A stretch of DNA of 64,000 bases from Flammeovirgaceae bacterium UBA6059 (GTDB lineage Bacteria; Bacteroidota; Bacteroidia; Cytophagales; Cyclobacteriaceae): the NCBI GenBank assembly GCA_002435755.1, contig DIYH01000028.1, forward strand, positions 310,001 to 374,000, given 5' to 3'. Below, piece after piece: positions 51,425 to 60,500 of the stretch (position 1 is its first letter; each line of letters begins with the position of its first letter). The position numbers were made by a program, and so were the translations under genes. The notes under the pieces are model-generated. The model searched no databases, was not told the origin of the DNA, and was given only the letters and a program-made list of their open reading frames with translations.

Positions 51425-52411
51425 TTAATAATTACACTTACTGCCGGTGATGATTATTTTCGTATCAGTCTCGTACTTGTACTCGAGACCATTGATAAAC
51501 TCCATGCTTTCCAAGATATTGGCCAGGCTCTCGTGGTGATAGCTACTCTGTATGTAGCAATCTGCGAGATCAGCCTGATGCGATATAATCTCTACGTTGA
51601 ACCATCGCTCCATTCGCTGCAATGCCTGCGTAAGTGGAATGTCATCAAACCTGATGATTCCTGAGGCCCAACTCAAATAGGTATCTAAGTCTACTCTTCG
51701 CTGGACTATCTCACCATTGGCAGGTGTATAGGCAGCTTGTTCCCCTGGTATGAGGTAGGTGGGTGTAACGGTTGGTTCAGCACTATCAGACACCACACTC
51801 ACCTTGCCTGTCGCCACTGTGACGGTCACTTGGTCATACTCAGGATAGGCGTTGATATTGAATGAAGTACCGAGTACTGTTGTTTTCAGGTTGGAGGAGG
51901 TGACTACAAAAGGCTTATCAGCATTGGGCACTACTTCAAAAAATGCTTCACCTACCAGCTTCACCTTACGACTGTTAGAAGCAAAGACCGTTGGGAACGA
52001 GATGGAGCTTTCTGCATTGAGCTTGACTTTGGAGCCATCGCTCAACGTGATGGAGGCCTGCTGTCCACGTGTAGTGGTCTTAGTCATGTAGGATATCTCC
52101 TCGCTCACCGCTGCGGGCTCTTGCCAAAAGTGAAGCCCTGCGATAAAGAGTAAGGCTATGGAAGCTGCTACGGCCAACCCAGTCCTCAGGTGACTATACG
52201 GAGTACTTTTCTCTTCTTCCCTGATCTGCCACCAAAGGGCACCTTTTATTGATCTATATGCCTTACTTTTTTGCTCTTCTGTCCATCGGTCTACAATGCT
52301 GGGCTTATCCTGGTTCTCTTTGTAAAACTGTTCCAACGCTTGTTGTTCCTCTGGAGAGCATTCCTCTTTGTGGTACCGCTCCAATAGCTGGTAAAAATCG
52401 TCTTCGGTCAT
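51425..52411 (-). CDS. FecR family anti-sigma/sigma regulator
   Basis: The 328 residues follow the FecR plan: an N-terminal cytoplasmic part that binds the sigma factor (about 1-77), one membrane segment (about 79-96; VAASIALLFIAGLHFW), a periplasmic FecR domain (GSKVKLNAESSISFP, then LVGEAFFEVVPNADKPF) and a C-terminal DUF4974 domain (IRFDDIPLTQALQRMERWF). It passes the ligand signal from the STN domain of SusC to the ECF sigma factor. It lies 191 bases downstream of the sigma gene. Confidence 0.95.
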   Translation of the reverse strand: MTEDDFYQLLERYHKEECSPEEQQALEQFYKENQDKPSIVDRWTEEQKSKAYRSIKGALWWQIREEEKSTPYSHLRTGLAVAASIALLFIAGLHFWQEPAAVSEEISYMTKTTTRGQQASITLSDGSKVKLNAESSISFPTVFASNSRKVKLVGEAFFEVVPNADKPFVVTSSNLKTTVLGTSFNINAYPEYDQVTVTVATGKVSVVSDSAEPTVTPTYLIPGEQAAYTPANGEIVQRRVDLDTYLSWASGIIRFDDIPLTQALQRMERWFNVEIISHQADLADCYIQSSYHHESLANILESMEFINGLEYKYETDTKIIITGSKCNY

Positions 52412-52602
52412 AATCGGTGTTTGACATATGGTCGTGACGGAAGAGGAGATTACTCAATGGCATTTGCGTAATTTGTGATAATTAATCTGCATGTAACGCA
52501 TGGGACACAAAGAGGGGCTGGTATAAAGCGTATGTTATCGTCAGTCAGGCTAATTGACTTTTGATAACAGCAAATAATGCGGTAATCTGAGGCACTGTAG
52601 AG

Positions 52603-53181
52603 CTAATAAAGTAGCAGTATCAATGCCATAGGTGAGACATGCTCTAGCCGGAGACGCAGAGATTTGACAGCATTGGCAATGTGGTTTTCGACCGTTCTCA
52701 CTGATAAATTAAGCCTGATGGCTATCTCTTTATTGCTCAGATGGTCAAACCGGCTCATACGGAAAACTCTCTGGCACTGCAAGGGTAGCTCGCTGACCGA
52801 CTGGTCTAGAAGTTGGTGTAGCTCTTGATAGTCTAAAAACACCTCGGTATTTCTATCCGCTAGTACATGATCGACATGATCAAGGTCTGAGATGGGTATT
52901 CTGGTTTTACGGATATGGTCAATCACTTTATACTTGATAGCCTGGGAGAGATAAGCAACTACATGATCTACTTGCCAGCTTTCCCGCTTTCTCCAAACGT
53001 CGAGGAACACCTCCTGGACACAGTCTTGTGCGGCTTCTTTATTTTTGAGGATTTTCATACCCTTATCCAGCAACGTCAGCCAGTGACGATCAAAAAGCTG
53101 GGCAAATGCCTGCTCATTGCCACGGCCTATCCATCGGGCAAGATCCTCATCAGACATTTGTACAAACGCTCTATCGGGCAC
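52603..53181 (-). CDS. ECF sigma factor of the FecR/SusCD system (module 1)
   Basis: The start is GTG at 53181, supported by an unusually good Shine-Dalgarno, AAAAAGGAGAAAC, just before it; an ATG eight codons on is the alternative. The 192 residues contain sigma region 2 (FDRHWLTLLDKGMKILKNKE, QDCVQEVFLDVWRKR) and region 4 (LSNKEIAIRLNLSVRTVENHI). It should drive the downstream susCD unit when FecR is activated. Confidence 0.94.
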   Translation of the reverse strand: MPDRAFVQMSDEDLARWIGRGNEQAFAQLFDRHWLTLLDKGMKILKNKEAAQDCVQEVFLDVWRKRESWQVDHVVAYLSQAIKYKVIDHIRKTRIPISDLDHVDHVLADRNTEVFLDYQELHQLLDQSVSELPLQCQRVFRMSRFDHLSNKEIAIRLNLSVRTVENHIANAVKSLRLRLEHVSPMALILLLY

Positions 53182-53505
53182 GTTTCTCCTTTTTGATATC
53201 CAAAGGAGTTAAAAATAAAGATCGGAAATGGGGTGCGACTGATTAAGGATAGATTAAATCTATGGGTAGAGTTTGGGAAGCAGGTAACCCAACCTACCTC
53301 AGTAAGTGGTTAAATCGGTTTGTCTCTGATCATATCATTTAAACAAAGGCCAGCTATTTCTGATTGATCAGCTGTCAGAAAAAGGTGGAAAAGGCCCATA
53401 GACGACCTAATCCCAACCTCTTTACAATCAATCCTACTTTTACTCTACTATTTGTTTTTCTGTGCTCTGCTGTAGCTGCCACTTCCACGATGACTTGTAG
53501 TTGAC
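53182..53505. other. 324-base intergenic region between the two SusC/D modules
   Basis: No gene is seen. It holds the promoter side of the module 1 sigma factor (near 53182-53250, minus strand) and the second copy of the 59-base terminator-like repeat at 53377-53435. The rest shows nothing clear. Confidence 0.6.
53377..53435 (-). repeat. 59-base repeat, copy 2; terminator-like, after the GDPD genes
   Basis: Near-identical to 45271-45329. On the minus strand AAAGAGG-T-TGG pairs with CCA-CCTTTTT, 10 bp with one bulged T, so the stem survives the base changes between copies. The AGG...CCT pairing inside the loop is also kept. It lies 70 bases beyond the stop of the last GDPD gene. Confidence 0.75.
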
Positions 53506-54483
53506 CTAATCATGGAGCCCTTTCGATCGCAAGTACTTGATCAGACTTACGGGTCGGTCTGATTGGATGATATTGGCGCCATGTTCTACTACCCACCCCC
53601 AATGTTTGTCCGGATCACTGTACGCCAGTTCATCATAGTGCCCACCACACAGTGCCGGCCATAACGTATTTACCCAGACAGCCGCAGATCGATCTCGCAT
53701 TTTATCGATGGTAGAGATCACCGGAGAATCCTCCGAGTCGTAAATGACCTCAAATCCGATCGGGTCAAATTCATAGAGAAACTCATCCACATAAAAGACT
53801 GGTTCTTCGGAGACATTATTCGTATAGATATTGTAGTTCTCTGGCCAAACCATAGGCATATAATGAATACTGTCAAGTAGCGCTCCGTGCTCTGCTCTCA
53901 ACTTATCCAATGGCTCACTTCCCTTGAAGAGCACCTGATCTATAGTGCCCGTCTCTTTGAGCACCTTATAGGCCTCAGGCAGATAGTCCCAACATTTGTC
54001 GAGATTAACAAGTATGTTCTGTGTTGCTACAAACTCCATCATCTCTCTCAGGGTAGGCACCTCGTAGTGAGTATATCCGCCTACTCCAGTTTTCAGAAAG
54101 ACTGATTTTACAGAATCCAGCGTGATCTCAGAGACCTTACCTCTACCAGTAGTAGTCCGGTCAAGGGACTTGTCATGTATGACAACCAAGTGACCATCAC
54201 TCGTTTTTCGCACATCAATCTCTACTATTTCTATGCCAGCCTCCACTGCATTCTTCACGGCAAGAATGGAGTTCTCAGGAGCGCTTCTCCAATAGCCACG
54301 ATGAGCTACTACCATCACATAGTCATTCGTGGGAGCTTTCATCCAATCGATCATTTCTGCTGGTGAGGTAAACCGGCGTGTTTTAGCATCCTGGCTTTCT
54401 GACTTGTATCCAAAGAATACAGAAAAAATGACAAGGCAAGCGACCCTAAAGTTGAAAGTGGTGTTGATGGTTTGATTAATCAT
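53506..54483 (-). CDS. Secreted glycerophosphodiester phosphodiesterase family protein (second of pair)
   Basis: The 325 residues have a signal peptide (VACLVIFSVFFGYKSESQ) and a GDPD TIM-barrel: AHRGYWRSAPENS with catalytic His-Arg and Asn, IEIVEIDVRKT with metal-binding Glu and Asp, and HDKSLDRTTTG with the second catalytic His. It cleaves glycerophosphodiesters or related phosphodiesters outside the cytoplasm. Its start overlaps the end of its paralogue at 54476-55402 by 8 bases, so the two are co-translated. Confidence 0.92.
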   Translation of the reverse strand: MINQTINTTFNFRVACLVIFSVFFGYKSESQDAKTRRFTSPAEMIDWMKAPTNDYVMVVAHRGYWRSAPENSILAVKNAVEAGIEIVEIDVRKTSDGHLVVIHDKSLDRTTTGRGKVSEITLDSVKSVFLKTGVGGYTHYEVPTLREMMEFVATQNILVNLDKCWDYLPEAYKVLKETGTIDQVLFKGSEPLDKLRAEHGALLDSIHYMPMVWPENYNIYTNNVSEEPVFYVDEFLYEFDPIGFEVIYDSEDSPVISTIDKMRDRSAAVWVNTLWPALCGGHYDELAYSDPDKHWGWVVEHGANIIQSDRPVSLIKYLRSKGLHD

Positions 54484-55402
54484 GTAGGCCTCTCTTTTTT
54501 AAGTAATTGATAAGTAATGCCGGACGATCTGTCTGGATAATGTTCACTCCATGATCAATGAACCAGTCGTAAGTGGCAATATCCAGTGCAGCCTGTTCAT
54601 CACTGTAGCCTGCGCAATGGTGGGGCTGCAGTGAATTGACCCATACCCGCGACCCCTTTCTCCTGATCTCAGAAAATTGGGCTATTAAAGGTATAGTATC
54701 CGAAGGCACGGTAAATTCAAAAGCTACCGGAGGATCCTCATTTTGGTATTCTAGTACCATCGCTTCAGCGCCAGGCTGATGTGTTCTGACAAGAGGCATG
54801 AAATAGATATCACTGAGGTAGGTGCCAAAGATCTTTTCTATTTCACTCTTCCTGATGGGCGCTTTGATCACCACCTGATTTAGGGTACGTGTACTTCGAA
54901 GCAACTCATAGTATAGACCCAGGTTCTCATAATCCTTGGTATCCAGATTGATCAAAATTTTGTCCTTACTTAGGGCAAGTGCTTCTTCCAACGTCGGAAC
55001 TTTATGGGGTGTGGCATGGAGCAATCCATCTCTCAGAAAAAAACTTTGCAATGAGTCATAGGTAAAATCCCAGATATAGCCGGAACCTGTGGTGGTGCGA
55101 TCGATCTTCTCATCATGCATCAATACTAGCACCGAATCTCTCGTCATGCGCACGTCGATCTCTACCATATCTGCACCCATGTCTATACTATTCTGAATAG
55201 CCTTGAGTGAGTTTTCAGGGGCATGGCGCCAATCACCTCTATGAGCTACGACCAATACTTGATCACTATTCGGGTCTTCGAGTTTAGCGATCAATTCGCC
55301 AACAACAGACGCGTCCTTTGGCTCTTGAGCAAAGGATTCCCTGCCTACCAAGAGCACCAATAACAGCGACAGGACTATGTATATTTTTTTAAGCATAACC
55401 AT
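54476..55402 (-). CDS. Secreted glycerophosphodiester phosphodiesterase family protein (first of pair)
   Basis: The 308-residue paralogue of the next enzyme has a signal peptide (IYIVLSLLLVLLVGRESFAQ; an ATG two codons later is equally good). Catalytic motifs are intact: AHRGDWRHAPENS, MVEIDVRMT and HDEKIDRTTTGSG. Its middle region differs from its partner (LINLDTKDYENLGLY versus LVNLDKCWDYLPEAY), suggesting different head groups. It follows susD by 46 bases and belongs to module 2. Confidence 0.92.
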   Translation of the reverse strand: MVMLKKIYIVLSLLLVLLVGRESFAQEPKDASVVGELIAKLEDPNSDQVLVVAHRGDWRHAPENSLKAIQNSIDMGADMVEIDVRMTRDSVLVLMHDEKIDRTTTGSGYIWDFTYDSLQSFFLRDGLLHATPHKVPTLEEALALSKDKILINLDTKDYENLGLYYELLRSTRTLNQVVIKAPIRKSEIEKIFGTYLSDIYFMPLVRTHQPGAEAMVLEYQNEDPPVAFEFTVPSDTIPLIAQFSEIRRKGSRVWVNSLQPHHCAGYSDEQAALDIATYDWFIDHGVNIIQTDRPALLINYLKKRGLHD

Positions 55403-55448
55403 GTAGAATAAAGGAGATGGCAGTTGTCCACCATCTCCTGTACCAAGA

Positions 55449-56861
55449 CTAGTAACCCGGGTTTTGCGTGATCACAGGGTCTGTATCAAGCTGACTCTGG
55501 GGAATAGGTAGAACGAGGTTATTGGCTGTGATGGTTACATTCTTATTATTGGCCGTAAACCACGCATTCATCGTCTCGACAGCTTTGCCTGTACGCTTAA
55601 GGTCAAACCACCGATGACCTTCTCCGATAAATTCGAACCTTCGCTCCATTTCAATAGCAGCTCTTAGCTCTGACTGACTGCTAGCAGTAGTATTCGGCAA
55701 ACCAGCCCTGTTTCTTACGCTATTAAGATATTGTACTCCAGAAAGGTCCCCAGTTTCATTCAATGCCTCTGCGTATTTAAGTAGGACGTCGGCATAGCGA
55801 ATGACAATATGGTTGGAGCTGCCATCATCTGGGCCTGTGGCAGAGACTTCATACTTCAGGGAAAAATAAAAAGGATTAGCATCTACATCTATGCCTATAT
55901 AATCGCTCGCTCGGGTATCACCGTCCTCATACAGATCAGCAAACTCCACCGACGGTAAGTTGTGTCCTTTTGCATTGGCGGTAGTTCCTGAAGGCCTGAA
56001 CTGGGATGCTGCTGATTCTCCCTCACGGTTTCCATCCAAGCCGCTGGCATACTGCACTTCGAAGAGTATTTCACTATTTCCTTCGTTGGTACTACCGAAA
56101 ATCTCAGCAGTCGAAGGCATCAGTGCATACTCACCGGAATTGACTATTGCCGCATAATTGGATACTGCTGCAGTGTATTTGCCTTGATTCATTTGGACGT
56201 CAGCCAATAACGCTTGAGCAGCGCCCTTCGCAGGTCGGCCGATGATCCTCGGGCTTGGCAGGTTTTGGATAGCTTCAGTCAAGTCGATTTCTATCTGGGC
56301 GTAGACCTCAGCTGCTGCTGTTCTGCCCTGACCAAAGAAATCAGACGGATTAGTCGTTTCTTCCAAAACCAAAGGCACATCACCATAAAGCCTCACAAGG
56401 TTGAAGTAGAGTAAGCCCCTGACGAACTTCATCTCACCTATCCTTGTGGTCTTTAGTGATGTATCTTCGAATTCTACAGCTTCAATACGATTGAGGATCA
56501 CGTTCACACGCTGGATGCCTTCATATGATTCTCTCCAGATATCTCCTACAAGATCGTTACCAGCATTAGTAGAGAAATCATCTAACTGGCCAAACCGACC
56601 TCCGTCATTAGCGGCAATCTCCTCAAAGGTATCTTCACCAGGGATCTCACCCACACCTATAAGATCAAGACCATAGAGCCCATTCCCCTGGAGCTGGGCA
56701 TAAGCGCCATTCACAGCACTTTCTATTTCTTGCTCACTCGAATAGAAGCTATTCGCTGTTTTCTGAGTGGTAGGCACAATGTCCAACTCATCAGAACATC
56801 CCAATATCAGGAGGGCGCATATGGGAATCGCCAAAAACACAATGTTTATCTTAGTTTTCAT
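55449..56861 (-). CDS. SusD/RagB-type lipoprotein (module 2)
   Basis: The 470 residues start with a lipoprotein signal (Cys22 in LLILGCSDEL) and contain the SusD hallmarks FYSSEQEIESAVNGAYAQLQ, FVRGLLYFNLVRLYGDVPLV and GEGHRWFDLKRTGKAVE, with LPIPQSQLDTDP near the end. It is shorter than the module 1 SusD (555 residues), so the ligand pockets probably differ. It lies 11 bases downstream of its susC. Confidence 0.94.
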   Translation of the reverse strand: MKTKINIVFLAIPICALLILGCSDELDIVPTTQKTANSFYSSEQEIESAVNGAYAQLQGNGLYGLDLIGVGEIPGEDTFEEIAANDGGRFGQLDDFSTNAGNDLVGDIWRESYEGIQRVNVILNRIEAVEFEDTSLKTTRIGEMKFVRGLLYFNLVRLYGDVPLVLEETTNPSDFFGQGRTAAAEVYAQIEIDLTEAIQNLPSPRIIGRPAKGAAQALLADVQMNQGKYTAAVSNYAAIVNSGEYALMPSTAEIFGSTNEGNSEILFEVQYASGLDGNREGESAASQFRPSGTTANAKGHNLPSVEFADLYEDGDTRASDYIGIDVDANPFYFSLKYEVSATGPDDGSSNHIVIRYADVLLKYAEALNETGDLSGVQYLNSVRNRAGLPNTTASSQSELRAAIEMERRFEFIGEGHRWFDLKRTGKAVETMNAWFTANNKNVTITANNLVLPIPQSQLDTDPVITQNPGY

Positions 56862-56872
56862 CTTGAGTTCGT

Positions 56873-59800
56873 TTAGAATTTGAGGTTCATTCCGATAGCT
56901 ACAAAGCGTGTCAATGGACTGGTCGAGTAAACATATCCACGCGTTAAAGTCTGGCGTTCGTTTGACCTGGTATCCAGACCATCAGAGTTGAATCCCCTGT
57001 AATCAGTAATGTTGAAAAGGTTGTTTCCAGTGAAGTAGATGCGCGCTCCTTCAATCCCAATATAATCCGTGACATTTGCAGGTAGCGTGTACCCGATTTG
57101 AAGACTCCTCAACCGGAAATAATCTCCATCAAGTACGGACAGGTTTGATGCCCGGGTTAATCGACCAGCTGATGAAAAACTTGAAAAGTCTGGTCTTCGG
57201 AAAAACCCGTCAGGATTACGGTCATTGAAGTAGTTGTCCATATAGTACTGCGTCGGTACAAAAAAACCCTCTCCACTCTCCGAGCGGTTCACCATGTTGT
57301 CAGAGACCTTTCTTCCTTCGATCCCATTGAACTGAGCCGCCAGATCAAATCCCTTATAGCTAAGTGAGATCCCGAAACCATAGGTAAACTCCGGGTTATA
57401 GTCACCCAGCGTAACTCTATCGTCAGGAGTGATAACGCCATCGCCGTTAGCATCCCTCACTATATAATCACCTACTTCAGTACCAGCCAACGGGGTGATT
57501 GCATCGCTATCCAATTGCTCCTGGGTGCGGTACACCCCGATGATGTCATAATTATAAAATTGGGCTATCGGCTCACCCACCTTCGTGATGAAACTCACCC
57601 CATTACTGGAAATGATTTGGTCCTGGCCTGCTCCTAAAGCAATGACCTCATTGTTGTTGGTACTGAAGTTGGCGTTGAAACCAAGCTGAAAATCCCTGAC
57701 GTTGAAACCACGTCCCCGAAACTCAAGCTCAAAGCCGGTATTCTTTAATTCGCCAATATTCTGAAGAGACTCAGAAAATCCGGATTGTTGCGGAACGGGC
57801 ACATCCAAAAGCAGGTCAGTAGTATTGGAGGTGTAGTACTCAGCAGTTACGAACAACTTGTCTTCAAGGAAGCCTAAATCAAGACCAAAGTTTAACGCTG
57901 TGTTTGTCTCCCAGGAAAGGTCTGCATTTGGAGATGTTCTAGTAAATACCCCAGGTGTCAGGCTTCCATTTTGGACATAGTTGTCAGGAGAGACAAGCGC
58001 TATAGACGCGAAATCACCAATTTGGTTGTTGCCTGTCTGACCCCAACTCGCCCTTAGCTTAGTGAAGCTTAATGCATTGCCCTGTGGGAAAAATGATTCA
58101 CTACTGAGTGTCCAACCAGCCGATACAGAAGCGAAATTGCCATACTTTGTATTAGCCCCAAAGCGTGATGAGCCATCCCGTCTCCATGAAGCTGACAGAG
58201 AGTAGCGATTTTCGTAATCATATTGAATACGAGAAAAATATGACTCCAGGGCCCATTTGCTTTCACTTGATGTCGAGGCTATGGTAGTGGCCCCTGCAAT
58301 GTTTCTTAGGTTGTCGTCTGCAAAATCACGGCTCTCAAGATCCGTACGACTCCTGAATTCTTTTTGGTAACTGAACCCAAGTAAACCGTCAAAGGTATGG
58401 GGGCCAACAGTCTTCTTGTAGTTCAAAAGGTTCTCAGAGATAATGTTCTCTCTGATGTTGTTGCGTTTGGCACCCCTTGCAGGATTGTCAGCAACTGGCG
58501 TCCGATAGTTACCAAAAGTGGAAGGTCCAAAGTATTCTTCTTCACCTGTGGTATAGTCTCCACCAAGAGATGTCTTGAACGTCAGGTTATCAATTGGTTC
58601 GATCTCTACATAAGTATTGCCAAACACTCTGAAATTAGTCCTGGTGAAGTCAGAAAGCCTGGCTTGAGCAATGGTGTTTTCAGAGATGGGACCGTCCCAA
58701 TTTAAGTTGTTATCATCTATCTGATGAGCAATGGCCAAAGAGCCGTCCTCTTCATAGATAGGATAGTACGGCTGCATTAGGACTATGGAAAAAGCCGGGT
58801 CCGCCTGTCTGCCTCTACCTTCTTCGCTGCGCGACCATCCTGTGTCACCTGTAGGATCACTATTGGCAAAAGAGATATTAGTGTTAATGCCAAACCTCAC
58901 TCTATCGTGAAGCTGAGAGTTGAACCGTATATTGTTCGTATACCTCTCATAGTCAGAATCCACGATGATGTTATCTTGATCTAAGTAGCCAAATGATATG
59001 GAGTAGTCCGTGTTTTCGGTTCCTCCGCTTAGATTGAGATAGTGGCTTTGTTGGATAGCGTTTCTGAATACTTCATCGGCCCAATCTGTGTTAGTAAGCC
59101 CCGGAACACCATCCACATAGGCCTGAAGATAATTGGGTATTCTGCTACGTTTACCACCGCCATTGGCATCACGAGTAGCATTGTCATCCGTGATACTTCT
59201 GCCTTCGCCTCCTGATATATAGCCATAATTGCGTGCATCGTAATCAAACAATGCTGTAGTATAGGCATCTGCCAGCTCGAACTTATCAATACGCTGCTGC
59301 ACACCTACATAGCCATCATAAGTAAGTCTAAGGTCTCCACTTTCGCCCTTCTTAGTTGTGATCAGTATCACACCGTTAGAAGCTCTTGAGCCATAAATAG
59401 CCGCTGAAGCTGCGTCCTTCAGTACGTTGATCGTCGCTATATCCTGCGTATTGATCGAACTTAGAGACGACCCTTCTGTCAAGGGGTTGCCATCTACCAC
59501 AATGAGCGGGTTAGTACCTGCCGTCAATGTGCTTATCCCTCTCACCTGGATCACAGAATTGTCTCCCGGGTTTTTGTTGTTACCTACAATCTGCACTCCT
59601 GCAAGTGCTCCAGCTATGGCTTGCTCAAAACTCGCAGAAGAATAATTGTTCAACTCTTTGCTATCTATGTTGGAGACAGCACCATTGAACTTTTCCTTGG
59701 TTCCTGTGCCATAGCCATAGACGACCACTTCATTTAGCGCTGAAACGTCGGCATTCATAGTCACATCAAACCTAGTTTGGTTTCCTATCGCAATCTCTTT

Positions 59801-60367
59801 CGATTCATAGCCTATGTATGATATCAACAAAGTCCGTGCATCGTCCGGAATGCTGAATCGAAAACCACCATCAATATCCGTCACTGTGCCGATGGCTGTG
59901 CCTTTGATACGTACGGTAGCCCCTATCAACGGCTCGCCAGTAGAGCCGTCCGTCACTTTTCCTTCTATGGTGACGTCCGGAAACTCTTCGGTCACTTTCA
60001 AAGGCTCCTTTTTCTTGCGGGGCACCACATAGATAGTGTTATCGATCCGGCGAAAGTTATACTCTGCCTGGGAAGCGATTTCCTCCAACATGGTCAAAAG
60101 ATCGCCTCTTGTCTCTAATGAGAGCATTGCCGGATCTTGTGATACTTCGCCTGTATAGGCAAAGCGAAAATCAGTTTGTTCTTCGATTTGATCGAATATC
60201 TCAATCAATGATTGAGCCTTGACCTCCAGATCAACCTGTATGGTCTTGAGTTGCTGACTCGCAGATACATTGGCGAGGAGCAGTTGTACAGTGATACACT
60301 GTACCAGAAAAGCATAAAAGGCTTGTTTTGATGCGAACATCAATAGTTTGAGTAATTTTGTAGTCAT
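56873..60367 (-). CDS. SusC/RagA TonB-dependent transporter with STN domain (module 2)
   Basis: The 1164-residue transporter has a signal region (LLMFASKQAFYAFLVQCITV), an STN domain (VDLEVKAQSLIEIFDQIEEQ), a carboxypeptidase-regulatory-like domain (GKVTDGSTGEPLIGATVRI), a plug with YGYGTGTKEKFNG and VRGISTLTAGTNPLIVVDG, and a long barrel. Its first 40 residues resemble those of the module 1 transporter, including MFASK. It works with the SusD and GDPD genes downstream. Confidence 0.95.
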   Translation of the reverse strand: MTTKLLKLLMFASKQAFYAFLVQCITVQLLLANVSASQQLKTIQVDLEVKAQSLIEIFDQIEEQTDFRFAYTGEVSQDPAMLSLETRGDLLTMLEEIASQAEYNFRRIDNTIYVVPRKKKEPLKVTEEFPDVTIEGKVTDGSTGEPLIGATVRIKGTAIGTVTDIDGGFRFSIPDDARTLLISYIGYESKEIAIGNQTRFDVTMNADVSALNEVVVYGYGTGTKEKFNGAVSNIDSKELNNYSSASFEQAIAGALAGVQIVGNNKNPGDNSVIQVRGISTLTAGTNPLIVVDGNPLTEGSSLSSINTQDIATINVLKDAASAAIYGSRASNGVILITTKKGESGDLRLTYDGYVGVQQRIDKFELADAYTTALFDYDARNYGYISGGEGRSITDDNATRDANGGGKRSRIPNYLQAYVDGVPGLTNTDWADEVFRNAIQQSHYLNLSGGTENTDYSISFGYLDQDNIIVDSDYERYTNNIRFNSQLHDRVRFGINTNISFANSDPTGDTGWSRSEEGRGRQADPAFSIVLMQPYYPIYEEDGSLAIAHQIDDNNLNWDGPISENTIAQARLSDFTRTNFRVFGNTYVEIEPIDNLTFKTSLGGDYTTGEEEYFGPSTFGNYRTPVADNPARGAKRNNIRENIISENLLNYKKTVGPHTFDGLLGFSYQKEFRSRTDLESRDFADDNLRNIAGATTIASTSSESKWALESYFSRIQYDYENRYSLSASWRRDGSSRFGANTKYGNFASVSAGWTLSSESFFPQGNALSFTKLRASWGQTGNNQIGDFASIALVSPDNYVQNGSLTPGVFTRTSPNADLSWETNTALNFGLDLGFLEDKLFVTAEYYTSNTTDLLLDVPVPQQSGFSESLQNIGELKNTGFELEFRGRGFNVRDFQLGFNANFSTNNNEVIALGAGQDQIISSNGVSFITKVGEPIAQFYNYDIIGVYRTQEQLDSDAITPLAGTEVGDYIVRDANGDGVITPDDRVTLGDYNPEFTYGFGISLSYKGFDLAAQFNGIEGRKVSDNMVNRSESGEGFFVPTQYYMDNYFNDRNPDGFFRRPDFSSFSSAGRLTRASNLSVLDGDYFRLRSLQIGYTLPANVTDYIGIEGARIYFTGNNLFNITDYRGFNSDGLDTRSNERQTLTRGYVYSTSPLTRFVAIGMNLKF

Positions 60368-60407
60368 TGTTATTCAATTTGTATTCACATGTTGATTACT
60401 TATTGGG

Positions 60408-60433
60408 CCCGGGTCTGCGCCAACAGATTCGGG
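60408..60433 (-). promoter_or_regulatory. UUGGCG-loop hairpin 40 bases before susC (copy 2)
   Basis: On the minus strand CCCGAATCTG (60433-60424) pairs with CAGACCCGGG (60417-60408), 10 bp with two wobbles, around the hexaloop TTGGCG. It ends 40 bases before the susC start, as in copy 1. The stem bases differ from copy 1 but the loop and position are the same. On the plus strand the hairpin is followed by TTTTTT, so it might also stop antisense transcripts. Confidence 0.6.
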
Positions 60434-60500
60434 TTTTTTGTATCCACCTGGTGGTTACACGCCCATTTGAGTGTTTTTCTAGCTGTTCATAGGCCTGCTT

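Noticed and set aside
51852..52091. Plus-strand frames inside the FecR and SusC genes
   Set aside because: Several short frames occur here, but all are antisense to strongly supported genes and lack start context or domains.
45271..53435. The 59-base repeat as an insertion-sequence end or attachment site
   Set aside because: There is no transposase or integrase between the copies and no target duplication. Strand-matched T-runs and position after gene ends fit a terminator better.
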